Shown here: positions 1 to 8,061 of the stretch, in pieces
Position numbering within the stretch: the first letter of the stretch is position 1
Layout: the number at the start of each line of letters is the position of its first letter
Assembly: GCA_947305065.1 (NCBI GenBank)
Contig: CAMZCT010000010.1
Span: 1 to 49,078 of the forward strand
Direction: 5' to 3'
DNA from: an uncultured Mycoplasmatota bacterium
Lineage (GTDB): Bacteria; Bacillota_I; Bacilli_A; RF39; UBA660
Length of the DNA stretch: 49,078 nucleotides
The notes under the pieces: generated by a model
The model's input: only the letters and a program-made list of their open reading frames with translations
The model's database searches: none
What the model was told of the DNA's origin: nothing
Translations under genes and position numbers: made by a program

Positions 1-50
1 AATTCTAACACATACTTCTTTTTTTATGTGTGTCAACTAATTAGGGTACT

Positions 51-485
51 TTATCCGCCTTTCTTTTTATTGTTATTTTTTTTCTTATTGTTAGTTTTAA
101 CTTTCTTTTTGTAATCAGTCTTTTTGTTATTCTTATTGTCATTATTAACAGTTTTTTTCTTCTTATTATTTTTGGAAGTACTAGTTTTTTTAGCTACTAT
201 TTTTTCCTCTTTAATTTCTTTTTTCTCTTCTTTAACTTCTTTTTTGTACTTTTTTAAATCTTCTTCTGTTAATACTGGTAATATAGTAGTTTCTGTATAT
301 AAAGGAGAAAATTTTCTCTTCTCATCTTCAAACTTCTTTTCAGTAACCTCCTTAGTTGGTTTAATTATATTATCACTTTTTCCATAATCTTCTCTTTTTC
401 TAAGAAGATATATAGCTATAGGAATACCTATTACAGTAATTATCAATAACAAACACACTATATCGGTTATTATATTTTTCTTCAT
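51..485 (-). CDS. Lys-rich single-pass membrane protein, unknown function
   Basis: This 144-residue protein is not a family I recognise. An N-terminal hydrophobic segment (about residues 7-28) is followed by a charged linker, a stretch rich in alternating Glu and Lys (about 75-98), and a tail that is almost entirely Lys and Asn and ends in Gly-Gly. By the positive-inside rule the Lys-rich tail is probably cytoplasmic, where it could bind nucleic acid or acidic lipid; this is inference. It stands alone, pointing away from the helicase downstream. The low complexity could inflate ORF length, but the N-terminal membrane segment after a clear ATG supports a real gene. The facing reading frame on the plus strand is its shadow. 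Confidence 0.6.
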   Translation of the reverse strand: MKKNIITDIVCLLLIITVIGIPIAIYLLRKREDYGKSDNIIKPTKEVTEKKFEDEKRKFSPLYTETTILPVLTEEDLKKYKKEVKEEKKEIKEEKIVAKKTSTSKNNKKKKTVNNDNKNNKKTDYKKKVKTNNKKKNNNKKKGG

Positions 486-543
486 ATTATCATCCCTAAT
501 TTAATTATATTGTATGTTTTTTTTACTAAAAAGTAAACAATAA

Positions 544-741
544 TTAGGAGTAAATATATTTGATTTTGAATACGATACTGTAGATTTTGAATTTGATAAA
601 ACAACTCTTAACGAAGATGGCCATGGTATAAATGGTTGTATTTCGAAAATAGTCCTAGATTAATTACCAGAGGTCAAATTCCTTCTGAAACATACGAAAG
701 TAAATCGTTAAGGAATAGAACTCATAGTTCTATTTTTTAAT
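544..741 (+). pseudogene. Broken small gene, unknown family
   Basis: An AGGAG at 546-550 precedes an open frame with no ATG, GTG or TTG; an ATA lies at 556. The frame reads about 35 codons (including EDGHGINGCISKI) and stops at a TAA near 660. Adding one A to the A-run at about 645-649 lets it continue as SKNSPRLITRGQIPSETYES and run to the TAA at 739-741, inside a terminator hairpin. The restored protein of about 62 residues has ordinary composition, so a gene that lost one base is plausible. An assembly error in the homopolymer would look the same. I do not recognise the family. Nothing else is visible in the 300 bp between the flanking genes. Confidence 0.3.
715..738 (+). terminator. Rho-independent terminator
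   Basis: An 8-bp stem ATAGAACT/AGTTCTAT with a 3-nt loop is followed by a T-run. It ends the broken small gene and separates it from the helicase. Confidence 0.75.
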
Positions 742-782
742 ATAAAAAGGATTTTTATTTTTCTATGCTAATAATATATATA

Positions 783-799
783 GAGGAGGATTTATAATA
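783..799 (+). promoter_or_regulatory. Shine-Dalgarno and ATA start of the helicase
   Basis: A very strong GAGGAGGA (783-790) lies 7 nt upstream of an ATA codon at 797 and 4 nt upstream of another ATA at 794, both in frame with the helicase. There is no in-frame ATG, GTG or TTG between the upstream stop at 743 and the ATG at 1355. The site therefore argues for AUA initiation, or for an ATG changed to ATA. Confidence 0.6.
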
Positions 800-2467
800 A
801 AAGAATTCTATTCTATATATAATCAAGATTATCTAAGTATAAAAGATATTAATATTTTAAAGAATATTTATAAATCTATTAGGATTAAGAAAAAGAAAGA
901 CAAGCAAGAATTATTATTTTTAAAGAAATATAAAAGACTAGAAGAAATAATAGAAGAAAAAAATAATGAGTATATAAAAATTAAAAGAGAAAAAACTACA
1001 TTATTAGATAATATAAAAGGTTATCCCTTAGATAAATATCAGAGTAGAGTAGTTCTAAGCGAAGAAGAATCATCTTTAGTCGTAGCTGGAGCTGGATCTG
1101 GTAAAAGTCTAACTATTATTGGAAAAATAATCTATCTCATAAAAGAAAAGAATATCAACCCAGAAGAAATACTATGTATAAGCTTAACTAATGATGCGAC
1201 TAATAATTTAAGACAAAATATTTATAATACTTATCAAATAGATATAGAAGTTTTAACTTTTCATAAACTAGCTCTGAAAATATTACAAGATAATAATGAG
1301 TTAGTTTCTGTCTGTCCTGATAATACTTTAGAATCTCTAACAGATATTTTTTTTATGAATTATCTATATAATAATAAGATTTTTATCAAAGCCTATAAAT
1401 ATTTAAATAAATATTATAATGATAACTATTTAAAAAGAACTATTATTACTTTTATTAATCTTTTTAAATCTAATAACAATGAATTTATTTATTTTAAAGA
1501 AATATTACGTAATATAAAATATACTATTAATTATAAAGAATACAAAAAGAATAAATACTTATTATTATTAATTATTAATATTTATCTCTTATATCAAAAA
1601 GAATTAGAAGATAATAATTTTTTAGATTTTAATGACATGATTAATAAAAGTATAATTTCTATCCAAAAGAAAGGCTTAAAAAGAAAATATAAATATATTA
1701 TTATTGATGAATATCAAGATACATCTTTAGTAAAAGTAAATATGATTCAAGAAATAATAAGACATACTAAAAGTAAACTTTTAGTAGTTGGAGATGATTT
1801 TCAATCTATTTATCGCTTTACAGGTTGTGACTTACAAGTATTTCTTAATTTTAATAAGTATTTTAATAATTCTAAAGTGTTTAAAATAGTAAATACCTAC
1901 CGTAACCCCCAAGAATTAATTAATATAGCCGGTACATTTATAATGCGAAATAAAAGTCAAATAAAAAAAGAATTAATATCCTTCAAAAGGCTTAATAATC
2001 CTTTAAAACTATATTACTCTCACAATCAAATTATGACCTTTAAAAACTTATTAAATACTATGGAAAAGGATAATACATTATTTGTATTAGGACGTAATAA
2101 CAATGACATTAATCATTATATAGATGACACCTTTACTAAGATAGATAATGATTATTATAAATATAATAATACTATCTTTAGATATCTAACCATTCATAAA
2201 TCCAAAGGATTAGAAGCCGATAATATAATACTAATAAATATTAATAATAACTATAATAGTCTTCCTTCTAAAATAAGAGATGAAAAGTTGTTAAAATACG
2301 TTAAATGTACAAAGAAATACTACTCTTATGATGAAGAAAGAAGACTTTTTTATGTAGCATTAACTAGAACTAAAAACTATGTCTATATTATTTCTCCTTA
2401 TAATAACGAATCTATTTTTATTAAAGAGATAAAAAGAAATAGAAACGTTGAAATAATTAAGTATTAA
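797..2467 (+). CDS. UvrD/helicase IV-like SF1A DNA helicase with ATA start
   Basis: A superfamily 1A 3'-5' DNA helicase of about 556 residues, acting in DNA repair or recombination. Taking the ATG at 1355 would delete the ATPase P-loop. Reading the same frame upstream gives a helical N-terminal region, a Q-motif-like LDKYQ, Walker A GAGSGKS (residues 98-104) and motif Ia (SLTNDATNNL). The downstream part holds motif II DEYQDT (304-309), motif III GDDFQSIYRFTG (about 332), motif V LTIHKSKGLEA and motif VI RRLFYVALTRTK. The helical N-terminus followed by LVVAGAGSGKS recalls helicase IV (HelD/COG0210) rather than full UvrD, and the protein is shorter than UvrD (about 700 residues). The start is the ATA set by the strong Shine-Dalgarno; this is unusual, and the gene could be impaired. 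Confidence 0.85.
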   Translation: MKEFYSIYNQDYLSIKDINILKNIYKSIRIKKKKDKQELLFLKKYKRLEEIIEEKNNEYIKIKREKTTLLDNIKGYPLDKYQSRVVLSEEESSLVVAGAGSGKSLTIIGKIIYLIKEKNINPEEILCISLTNDATNNLRQNIYNTYQIDIEVLTFHKLALKILQDNNELVSVCPDNTLESLTDIFFMNYLYNNKIFIKAYKYLNKYYNDNYLKRTIITFINLFKSNNNEFIYFKEILRNIKYTINYKEYKKNKYLLLLIINIYLLYQKELEDNNFLDFNDMINKSIISIQKKGLKRKYKYIIIDEYQDTSLVKVNMIQEIIRHTKSKLLVVGDDFQSIYRFTGCDLQVFLNFNKYFNNSKVFKIVNTYRNPQELINIAGTFIMRNKSQIKKELISFKRLNNPLKLYYSHNQIMTFKNLLNTMEKDNTLFVLGRNNNDINHYIDDTFTKIDNDYYKYNNTIFRYLTIHKSKGLEADNIILININNNYNSLPSKIRDEKLLKYVKCTKKYYSYDEERRLFYVALTRTKNYVYIISPYNNESIFIKEIKRNRNVEIIKY

Positions 2468-2478
2468 ATACTTATATA

Positions 2479-2487
2479 TGCTATAAT
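2479..2487 (+). promoter_or_regulatory. Extended -10 promoter (TGCTATAAT)
   Basis: An extended -10 with a TG lies about 28 bp upstream of the SDR gene. A good AGGAG follows at about 2503-2507. No convincing -35 is visible, as expected for extended -10 promoters. Confidence 0.6.
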
Positions 2488-2514
2488 ACATTTGTTAAAA
2501 AAAGGAGCGATACT

Positions 2515-3243
2515 ATGAAAAAAGTCGCATTAGTTACTGGTAGTAGTAGAGGTATAGGAGCAGCTACAATAAAAGAATTTGCTGCATCAGGTTATAACGT
2601 TATAATTAACTATTTAACTAGTAAAGAAGATGCTTTAAAACTAAAAGAAGAAGTAGAAAAAAAATATAATATTAAAGCACTAGTTATACAAGCAGATGTT
2701 AGCATAGAAGAAGATGTAAAGAAATTATTACAAGAAAGTCTAAAAGAATTTGGAAAAATAGATGTTTTAGTCAATAATGTTGGAATTGCTATTGATTCTA
2801 CATTAGAGGATAAAACAGTCGAAAACTTTCAATTAGTATTAAATACCAATCTTATTTCAGCATTCCTAACTTGTAAATATATTGGACAAGAAATGTGTAA
2901 AAACGGATCAGGTAGTATTGTAAATGTTTCGTCTAATACGGCTCTAGATGCTTATTATCCATATGGCATGGATTATGATGCGAGTAAAGCAGGAGTAATA
3001 TCTCTAACTCATAATTTTGCTGTTGTTTATGCTCCTTATGTAAGAGTAAATACTATCGCTCCAGGTTGGGTAAAAACAGACATGAATAAAGAATTAGATG
3101 AAGCTTTTATAAAAGAAGAATGTAAACATATATTATTAGATCGTTTTGCTGAACCAGAAGAAATTGCCAAAGAAATAGTTCATATAGCAGAATCTAGTTA
3201 TATAAATAATTCAATAATAAGAGTAGATGGAGGTAAATACTAA
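2515..3243 (+). CDS. Short-chain dehydrogenase/reductase, FabG-like
   Basis: A 242-residue NAD(P)-dependent classical SDR oxidoreductase. It has the cofactor-binding TGSSRGIG (residues 8-15), NNVG (87-90), an active-site Ser near 139-140, and the catalytic YDASK (Tyr154, Lys158). The C-terminal NNSIIRVDGGKY matches the usual end of the fold. The closest family is 3-oxoacyl-ACP reductase (FabG), but no other fatty-acid genes are nearby, so the substrate is open. Its stop overlaps the start of the next gene by one base (TAATG), which suggests translational coupling with the PLP enzyme. Confidence 0.88.
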   Translation: MKKVALVTGSSRGIGAATIKEFAASGYNVIINYLTSKEDALKLKEEVEKKYNIKALVIQADVSIEEDVKKLLQESLKEFGKIDVLVNNVGIAIDSTLEDKTVENFQLVLNTNLISAFLTCKYIGQEMCKNGSGSIVNVSSNTALDAYYPYGMDYDASKAGVISLTHNFAVVYAPYVRVNTIAPGWVKTDMNKELDEAFIKEECKHILLDRFAEPEEIAKEIVHIAESSYINNSIIRVDGGKY

Positions 3244-4496
3244 TGTTAGAAGAACTGGGTATATCAAGAGAAACCTTAGATTTTATTAAAAAAGAAGAAA
3301 AAAAGATAAAAAAAGAATTGGAAGAAATAGATAATAATTGTGATATTAATACTCTAAAAGTACTTAGTGCTTTTCATAAGTTTAATGTATCGGAAAATGC
3401 TTTTAATAGTACAACAGGTTATGGATATAATGACTATGGACGAGATATTATTGAAGAGGTATTTGCAGAAGTACTTGGTGCCGAAAGTGCCTTAGTTAGA
3501 AGCCAATTTATATCAGGGACCCATGCTCTTACCGTAGCTTTATTTGCTTTTTTAAGACCAGGAGACACCATGCTATCAATAAGTGGGCTGCCTTATGATA
3601 CCTTACATGAAGTAATAGGAATAATACCTAATAACAGTTCACTTGCTGCATACAATGTTAATTTTAATAGTATTGATTTAGTAAACGATGATTTTGATTA
3701 TGAAGCTATAAAAGAGTATTTAAAAAATAATAAAACCAAATTAATAGAAATTCAAAGAAGCAAAGGCTACTCTACAAGAAAAAGTCTTACCATAGATAAA
3801 ATAGAAAAGGTTATCAAAGAGATAAGAAAAATTGATAAAGAAGTAATAATAATGATTGATAACTGTTATTGTGAATTTGTAGAAAATACAACTCCCCTAG
3901 AAGTTGGAGCAGACGTAATGGTTGGATCACTTATCAAAAATTTAGGTGGTGGAATCGCGCCTAACGGTGCTTACATAGCAGGTAGAAAAGATTTGGTGGA
4001 TTTAGCAGGAGAGAGACTTACATGTCCTGGAGAAGGAAGAGAAGTTGGCCCAACGCTAGGAATTAATAAAAGTATTTTACAAGGCCTTTTCCTTGCACCA
4101 AGTGTAGTAGCAAGTAGTTTAAAAACAGCAGTTTTAACTAGTATTTGTTTAGAAGACTTAGGCTATGATGTTGAACCTAAATATAACGATAAAAGAGCAG
4201 ATATAGTTCAAAACATCATATTTAATGATAAAGATAAACTAATTAGCTATGTTCAAGGCATACAAATGGGTTCACCAATAGATTCTAATGCAGCACCTAT
4301 ACCTAGCGATATGCCAGGATATGAGGATCAAGTAATAATGGCAGCTGGTACATTCACGCAAGGATCTAGTATAGAATTATCCTGTGATGGACCAATCAGA
4401 CCACCATATATTGCATACCAACAAGGTGGATTAACATATAACTATGGGAAACTTGGTTTAGCAGTAGCTATAGAAAACATAAAAAAATACAATTAA
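3243..4496 (+). CDS. YnbB/methionine gamma-lyase-family PLP enzyme
   Basis: A 417-residue pyridoxal-phosphate protein of the 'aluminium resistance'/methionine gamma-lyase family (PF06838, B. subtilis YnbB). Family marks are the N-terminal NSTTGYGYNDYGRD, the RSQFISGTHAL segment, the PLP-lysine region SLIKNLGGGIAPNG (Lys232 the likely Schiff-base residue) and the C-terminal DGPIRPPYIAYQQGG. The length is usual for the family, and the fold is that of Cys/Met metabolism enzymes; the true substrate is not established. It is coupled to the SDR upstream. No clear terminator follows it. Confidence 0.88.
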   Translation: MLEELGISRETLDFIKKEEKKIKKELEEIDNNCDINTLKVLSAFHKFNVSENAFNSTTGYGYNDYGRDIIEEVFAEVLGAESALVRSQFISGTHALTVALFAFLRPGDTMLSISGLPYDTLHEVIGIIPNNSSLAAYNVNFNSIDLVNDDFDYEAIKEYLKNNKTKLIEIQRSKGYSTRKSLTIDKIEKVIKEIRKIDKEVIIMIDNCYCEFVENTTPLEVGADVMVGSLIKNLGGGIAPNGAYIAGRKDLVDLAGERLTCPGEGREVGPTLGINKSILQGLFLAPSVVASSLKTAVLTSICLEDLGYDVEPKYNDKRADIVQNIIFNDKDKLISYVQGIQMGSPIDSNAAPIPSDMPGYEDQVIMAAGTFTQGSSIELSCDGPIRPPYIAYQQGGLTYNYGKLGLAVAIENIKKYN

Positions 4497-4507
4497 TACT
4501 ATTTTTA

Positions 4508-4516
4508 TGCTATACT
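4508..4516 (+). promoter_or_regulatory. Extended -10 promoter (TGCTATACT)
   Basis: TGCTATACT lies about 36 bp upstream of the 92-aa gene and resembles the promoter at 2479. It probably starts a separate transcript for the 4552-8026 gene group. Confidence 0.5.
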
Positions 4517-4551
4517 AATAATAGTAAAATATAATATGGAGGGTTGTTATT

Positions 4552-4830
4552 ATGACAAATGATGAAATTGATGCTTTAGTTGGAATAAACGAAGAAGAAT
4601 TTGATAAAAATTTTATGAAAGTACGTAAAAACGGTTTGTTACTAACGGATAAACAAGTACAAACTTTAGAAAGATATAACATTGACCCTGGAAAATGTGG
4701 AAGTACAAGTGAATTAATATATATGATAGAAGAGGCTTTAGATGGCTGTGATGAAGACGAATGTGCTGACTTGTCAAACATATCTAGTGTATTAAGTGAA
4801 AGAAGATATTACGAAGAAATCAATAAATAA
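4552..4830 (+). CDS. Small acidic protein, unknown function
   Basis: A 92-residue soluble acidic protein that I do not recognise. It is helical by composition, with EEALDGCDEDECADLS near residues 62-77; the two Cys may be incidental. A GGAGG about 9 nt upstream supports the start. It opens a cluster with a DUF1292 protein, an unknown 547-residue protein and a membrane-anchored Ig-like protein, with short gaps that suggest co-transcription. The reading frame on the opposite strand is its shadow. Confidence 0.75.
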   Translation: MTNDEIDALVGINEEEFDKNFMKVRKNGLLLTDKQVQTLERYNIDPGKCGSTSELIYMIEEALDGCDEDECADLSNISSVLSERRYYEEINK

Positions 4831-4848
4831 TAAAAAGGAGTTAATACT

Positions 4849-5094
4849 ATGGAGAATCAAAAATTCAATGTTGAAACAGAAACTGGTGAAATCAAAGAGG
4901 CAGAATTAATAACCGTCGTATCTATTGATGGAAAAGAATATGCTGTTTATATGTTAGAAAATGATATGGGTTCTGTAGACATCTTAGCTTCATATGTTCA
5001 AAAAGACGCTGAAGGATATGACGTATTAATCGACATTGACAATGAAGAAGATAAAAAGAAAGTAACGGAATTTATAAGTGATTTAGTTTCCTAG
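4849..5094 (+). CDS. DUF1292 family protein (YrzB-like)
   Basis: An 81-residue DUF1292/UPF0473 protein. The family is seen in the mid-region VVSIDGKEYAVYMLEN followed by acidic ending segments with DNEEDKKKVTEFISDLV. The molecular role is unknown. In many Firmicutes the gene sits near the ruvX/alaS cluster, but here it lies between unknown genes. An AAGGAG about 8 nt upstream supports the start. Its stop (TAG 5092-5094) is embedded in the AGGAGG of the next gene, so the two are tightly linked. Confidence 0.8.
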   Translation: MENQKFNVETETGEIKEAELITVVSIDGKEYAVYMLENDMGSVDILASYVQKDAEGYDVLIDIDNEEDKKKVTEFISDLVS

Positions 5095-5106
5095 GAGGTT
5101 TTTATC

Positions 5107-6750
5107 ATGATGGATAAAGAAGAATTAATTAAAAAGAATGAAGACACAGAAAGAGAACTGAAATCAGTAATTGACAAGTTAAAAGCTAATGTTGAACTCT
5201 TTTTAAATAAGATCACACCTTTGCACTGTTTATTACTATCAAATGTGAAACGCTTAATTCTTGAAAATGCTGAGCAGTGTATTGGAAATATATTTGATAT
5301 TGCGGAAAAAGTAAATCGTGAATTCGAAAATTATATCAAGTTAGAAAATGAGTATGTTGAGGAAGCTACATCACTAATAGCAGCATATGATTATGATGTT
5401 CCAATAATTAAATTAGAAATACCCGAAGTTTTCTCTAAAATGCCTACTATATCCAAAATTATCAATAGTATAAAAAATAGAAAACTATTTAGTGATGACT
5501 ACGTAATTAATCGACTATATGAAAAAGATCGCAACAAATTAGAAAATGATTTAAAGATAATATATAAAAATTTTTCTACACTATTGTCAGGTGAAGAATT
5601 ACATATTATTAGCCCAAAAATCAAAATAGGGAAAGAATTTACAGAAGATAATATTGAAGAGTTAACACCAAGTGAGACAGACTATAAAAAAGCTAATAAG
5701 GATTTCGGTCTTTACAAGGAAATAATCGAAAGTGATGATTATTCAATTCCTTTTGAACCCGATGATAGTGAAGAAGCCTCTACAGGCATAGATGGTTTCC
5801 CTGATGAAGTTTTAGCAGCTGAAGAAGCTCCTTTCGATGAAACAAAAGATACACACAATGCTGAACCTGAAATAGTCGGGGGAGCACCATTGATTAATGA
5901 AGCAGCAATTGAAGGATTAGATACAGAAGATGATAAAGTTGTAGTTTATTCAGATAAAGATGAAACAAAACCGGAACGAAAAACATCATCAACAAAAAAA
6001 GCTCCTACAAAGAAAAAACCATTAACAAAGACAGGTAGTGCAGTTAGGACAATACCTAAGCAAAAAAGTGATATGTTACTACTTAAGATAAATGGAATAT
6101 ATAAAGAAGTAGAAAGAATATTTTTTGAAAAAGAATTAGAAATAAATGAAGATAATTACTTTAATATTTTAAAAGAATTATGTGAAAATCAGTCTGAAAA
6201 ACAAAACTATAAGATTAAAGTTATTAATGGTAAATATTATCTAACTAAACAAATAGGTGGTAATGAAGTAACCATGACACTTAACTATGAACCTTTCCTA
6301 ACTCATATTCAATCAAATTTCGATGATAAAATAAAAATAATGGGATATAGGAGTAATCTTAATTTAAAAGGTTTTGAACCTGAGAAAGTAAACACAGCAA
6401 AAGCGACTATTTATACTTGTCTAAACATTTCACCACTAGGCAAGAATTTTACTAGTCTAATTATCAGTGCTTATATGTTAAAGCGACTTGCTGACTTAGG
6501 TGCTAGATCATTGGTTTCATATAGTTCAACAAATGATAAAAAAGGTTATAAAAGTGCAATGGAACTTAACTTTGCTGAAATAGATGGAGATAAAGATAAA
6601 GATTTAAGCATACCACTATCTAACATTGATAAGAATAAACCTATTAATATTAGTATTTTCTTAGAATCTGGAAAAAAAATTTCGTTAAAATTAATAAGAG
6701 TTAATAAAGAACCAGAAATACTAGAAGAAAAAAGAACAGTAAAATTATAA
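5107..6750 (+). CDS. Unknown 547-aa protein with acidic and Lys/Thr-rich linker
   Basis: I do not recognise this protein. It reads as three parts. Residues 1-190 are helical and charged, with a cluster LHCLLLSNVKRLILENAEQC near 39-58. Residues about 190-315 are a low-complexity acidic linker ending in Lys/Thr/Pro-rich sequence (KKAPTKKKPLTKTG). Residues about 320-540 are a mixed alpha/beta domain with many Tyr/Ile strands. There is no signal peptide or membrane segment, so it is probably cytoplasmic. AGGAGG at 5093-5098, 8 nt upstream, selects the first of two adjacent ATGs. It may work with the membrane protein that follows 25 bp downstream. Confidence 0.75.
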   Translation: MMDKEELIKKNEDTERELKSVIDKLKANVELFLNKITPLHCLLLSNVKRLILENAEQCIGNIFDIAEKVNREFENYIKLENEYVEEATSLIAAYDYDVPIIKLEIPEVFSKMPTISKIINSIKNRKLFSDDYVINRLYEKDRNKLENDLKIIYKNFSTLLSGEELHIISPKIKIGKEFTEDNIEELTPSETDYKKANKDFGLYKEIIESDDYSIPFEPDDSEEASTGIDGFPDEVLAAEEAPFDETKDTHNAEPEIVGGAPLINEAAIEGLDTEDDKVVVYSDKDETKPERKTSSTKKAPTKKKPLTKTGSAVRTIPKQKSDMLLLKINGIYKEVERIFFEKELEINEDNYFNILKELCENQSEKQNYKIKVINGKYYLTKQIGGNEVTMTLNYEPFLTHIQSNFDDKIKIMGYRSNLNLKGFEPEKVNTAKATIYTCLNISPLGKNFTSLIISAYMLKRLADLGARSLVSYSSTNDKKGYKSAMELNFAEIDGDKDKDLSIPLSNIDKNKPINISIFLESGKKISLKLIRVNKEPEILEEKRTVKL

Positions 6751-6775
6751 AAGAAGGAGTAGGGGTTGATATAAA

Positions 6776-8026
6776 TTGGAAAATGAAAAAGATAAAGAAG
6801 TATTAGCTTCTACTAACAATGAAGCGGTTAACAGTGAAGAAAACACTATAAAAGCTTCAGAATTAAAAGATAATACTAGAGCAAAAGAAAGAAGAGATTT
6901 ATCAGCTATCATACCTCAAGAATCTATTAAGGGAGAAGAAGCAAGTAATACTTTACTTAGCAAAGAAACTATTTTAAAGAGTGACGGGGCAGTAGTAATT
7001 GGAAACATAGTTGAAGATGGAGTAAGAGTAGTAGAAGGGGTAGATTTCCCTAAAAAGATAGATATCGAATCTAGAAAGAAAGAACAACAAGCTGCTATAA
7101 AAGCCAAAAAAGCTCCAAACAAAAAGAAAAAGGCTTTAACAGAAGAAGGTAAAAAAGCACAGAATATTACTACAGTAATAGTATTAATAGTAATAGCTTT
7201 CCTTGGAGCGTTTGGTTACTTATTTGTAAACAGAAAGACAGAAACCGATTTTATTCCAAAAGCAGTAAGTGTTGAATTAGGACAATCTCTTCCTGTTCAT
7301 GCTAAAGATTATGTAACACCTGGAGTAGGGCGAGTAGATGACTTGCTTTATAGTATTAATACTTCAGAAGTAAGAGTAGATGAAGTAGGAGATTACGAAT
7401 ATACTGTAACTCACGCAGGAGTAACTAAAAGAGGAACTGTAAGTATCATTGATACTACACCTCCAGAAGTTAAAACGAAAGAATTGCATATAATTGAAGG
7501 AAGTGAATATACTCCTGAAAGCTTCATAACAAGTTGTATTGATCTAAGTGGGTGTGAGTTTGTTTTCAAAGATGAAAACCTTGCTAATTTCAAAGAACCA
7601 GGATTATATAATAAAGATAACAATAATTTAATAATAATAGTAAAAGATCCGTATGGAAATCAAAATGAAGTGGGAGTAACTTTATACATTGAATCATCAA
7701 CAGATATAAAGAAATATATTAAAGAACTACCATATGACGAATTTTTAGGTTATGAACTTAAATCTAGTTATGAAGTACATTATAGTAGTTTTACTAATAA
7801 TTCTATATTATCTTATGCTAAAAGAGTTGATGTATATACATATCAAGATGAAGCAAGATTTAATGAAGAAGTGAAAAAACATGAAGGAGAAAAAGAAGTT
7901 ACTTCAAATAGACAAAGTAAAACAATAACTATTACCGAGACTGTAACAAGTATTACTAATAATGGAGGAAACACTCCACAAGAAGTAAATAGATTCTTAA
8001 TAAGTCAAGGTTATACAATGCAATAA
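6776..8026 (+). CDS. Membrane-anchored protein with Ig-like (DUF5011-type) domains, TTG start
   Basis: A 416-residue single-pass protein. A long cytoplasmic N-terminus (1-130, Lys-rich before the membrane) leads to one membrane segment (131-151, ITTVIVLIVIAFLGAFGYLF), then extracytoplasmic beta-rich repeats. The latter carry the pattern of bacterial Ig-like/DUF5011 domains: a V.LGQSLPVHAKDYV opening, GDYEYTVTHAGVTKRGTVSI, then DTTPPEV starting the next repeat. The C-terminal about 100 residues are unassigned. The start is a TTG: no in-frame ATG exists nearby, and AGGGG lies 10 nt upstream with a second GGAG further off. It is the last gene of the cluster, before a strong bidirectional terminator. 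Confidence 0.75.
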   Translation: MENEKDKEVLASTNNEAVNSEENTIKASELKDNTRAKERRDLSAIIPQESIKGEEASNTLLSKETILKSDGAVVIGNIVEDGVRVVEGVDFPKKIDIESRKKEQQAAIKAKKAPNKKKKALTEEGKKAQNITTVIVLIVIAFLGAFGYLFVNRKTETDFIPKAVSVELGQSLPVHAKDYVTPGVGRVDDLLYSINTSEVRVDEVGDYEYTVTHAGVTKRGTVSIIDTTPPEVKTKELHIIEGSEYTPESFITSCIDLSGCEFVFKDENLANFKEPGLYNKDNNNLIIIVKDPYGNQNEVGVTLYIESSTDIKKYIKELPYDEFLGYELKSSYEVHYSSFTNNSILSYAKRVDVYTYQDEARFNEEVKKHEGEKEVTSNRQSKTITITETVTSITNNGGNTPQEVNRFLISQGYTMQ

Positions 8027-8027
8027 A

Positions 8028-8061
8028 ATAAGCTGTTGATGATTCAACAGCTTATTTTTTT
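8028..8061. terminator. Bidirectional terminator between convergent genes
   Basis: A 12-bp perfect stem (8028-8039 with 8044-8055, core GCTGTTGA/TCAACAGC) with a 4-nt loop and a 7-T run on the plus side. A weaker T-rich tail serves the minus strand. It overlaps the stop codon of the 1390-aa gene. Confidence 0.85.

Noticed and set aside
1..50. Inverted repeat ACACATA/TATGTGT downstream of the Lys-rich gene
   Set aside because: The stem is 7 bp with a long A/T loop and no clear T-run on the minus strand; too weak to call a terminator.
1355..2467. Short helicase starting at ATG 1355
   Set aside because: It would lack Walker A and motif Ia, which are encoded intact just upstream in the same frame.
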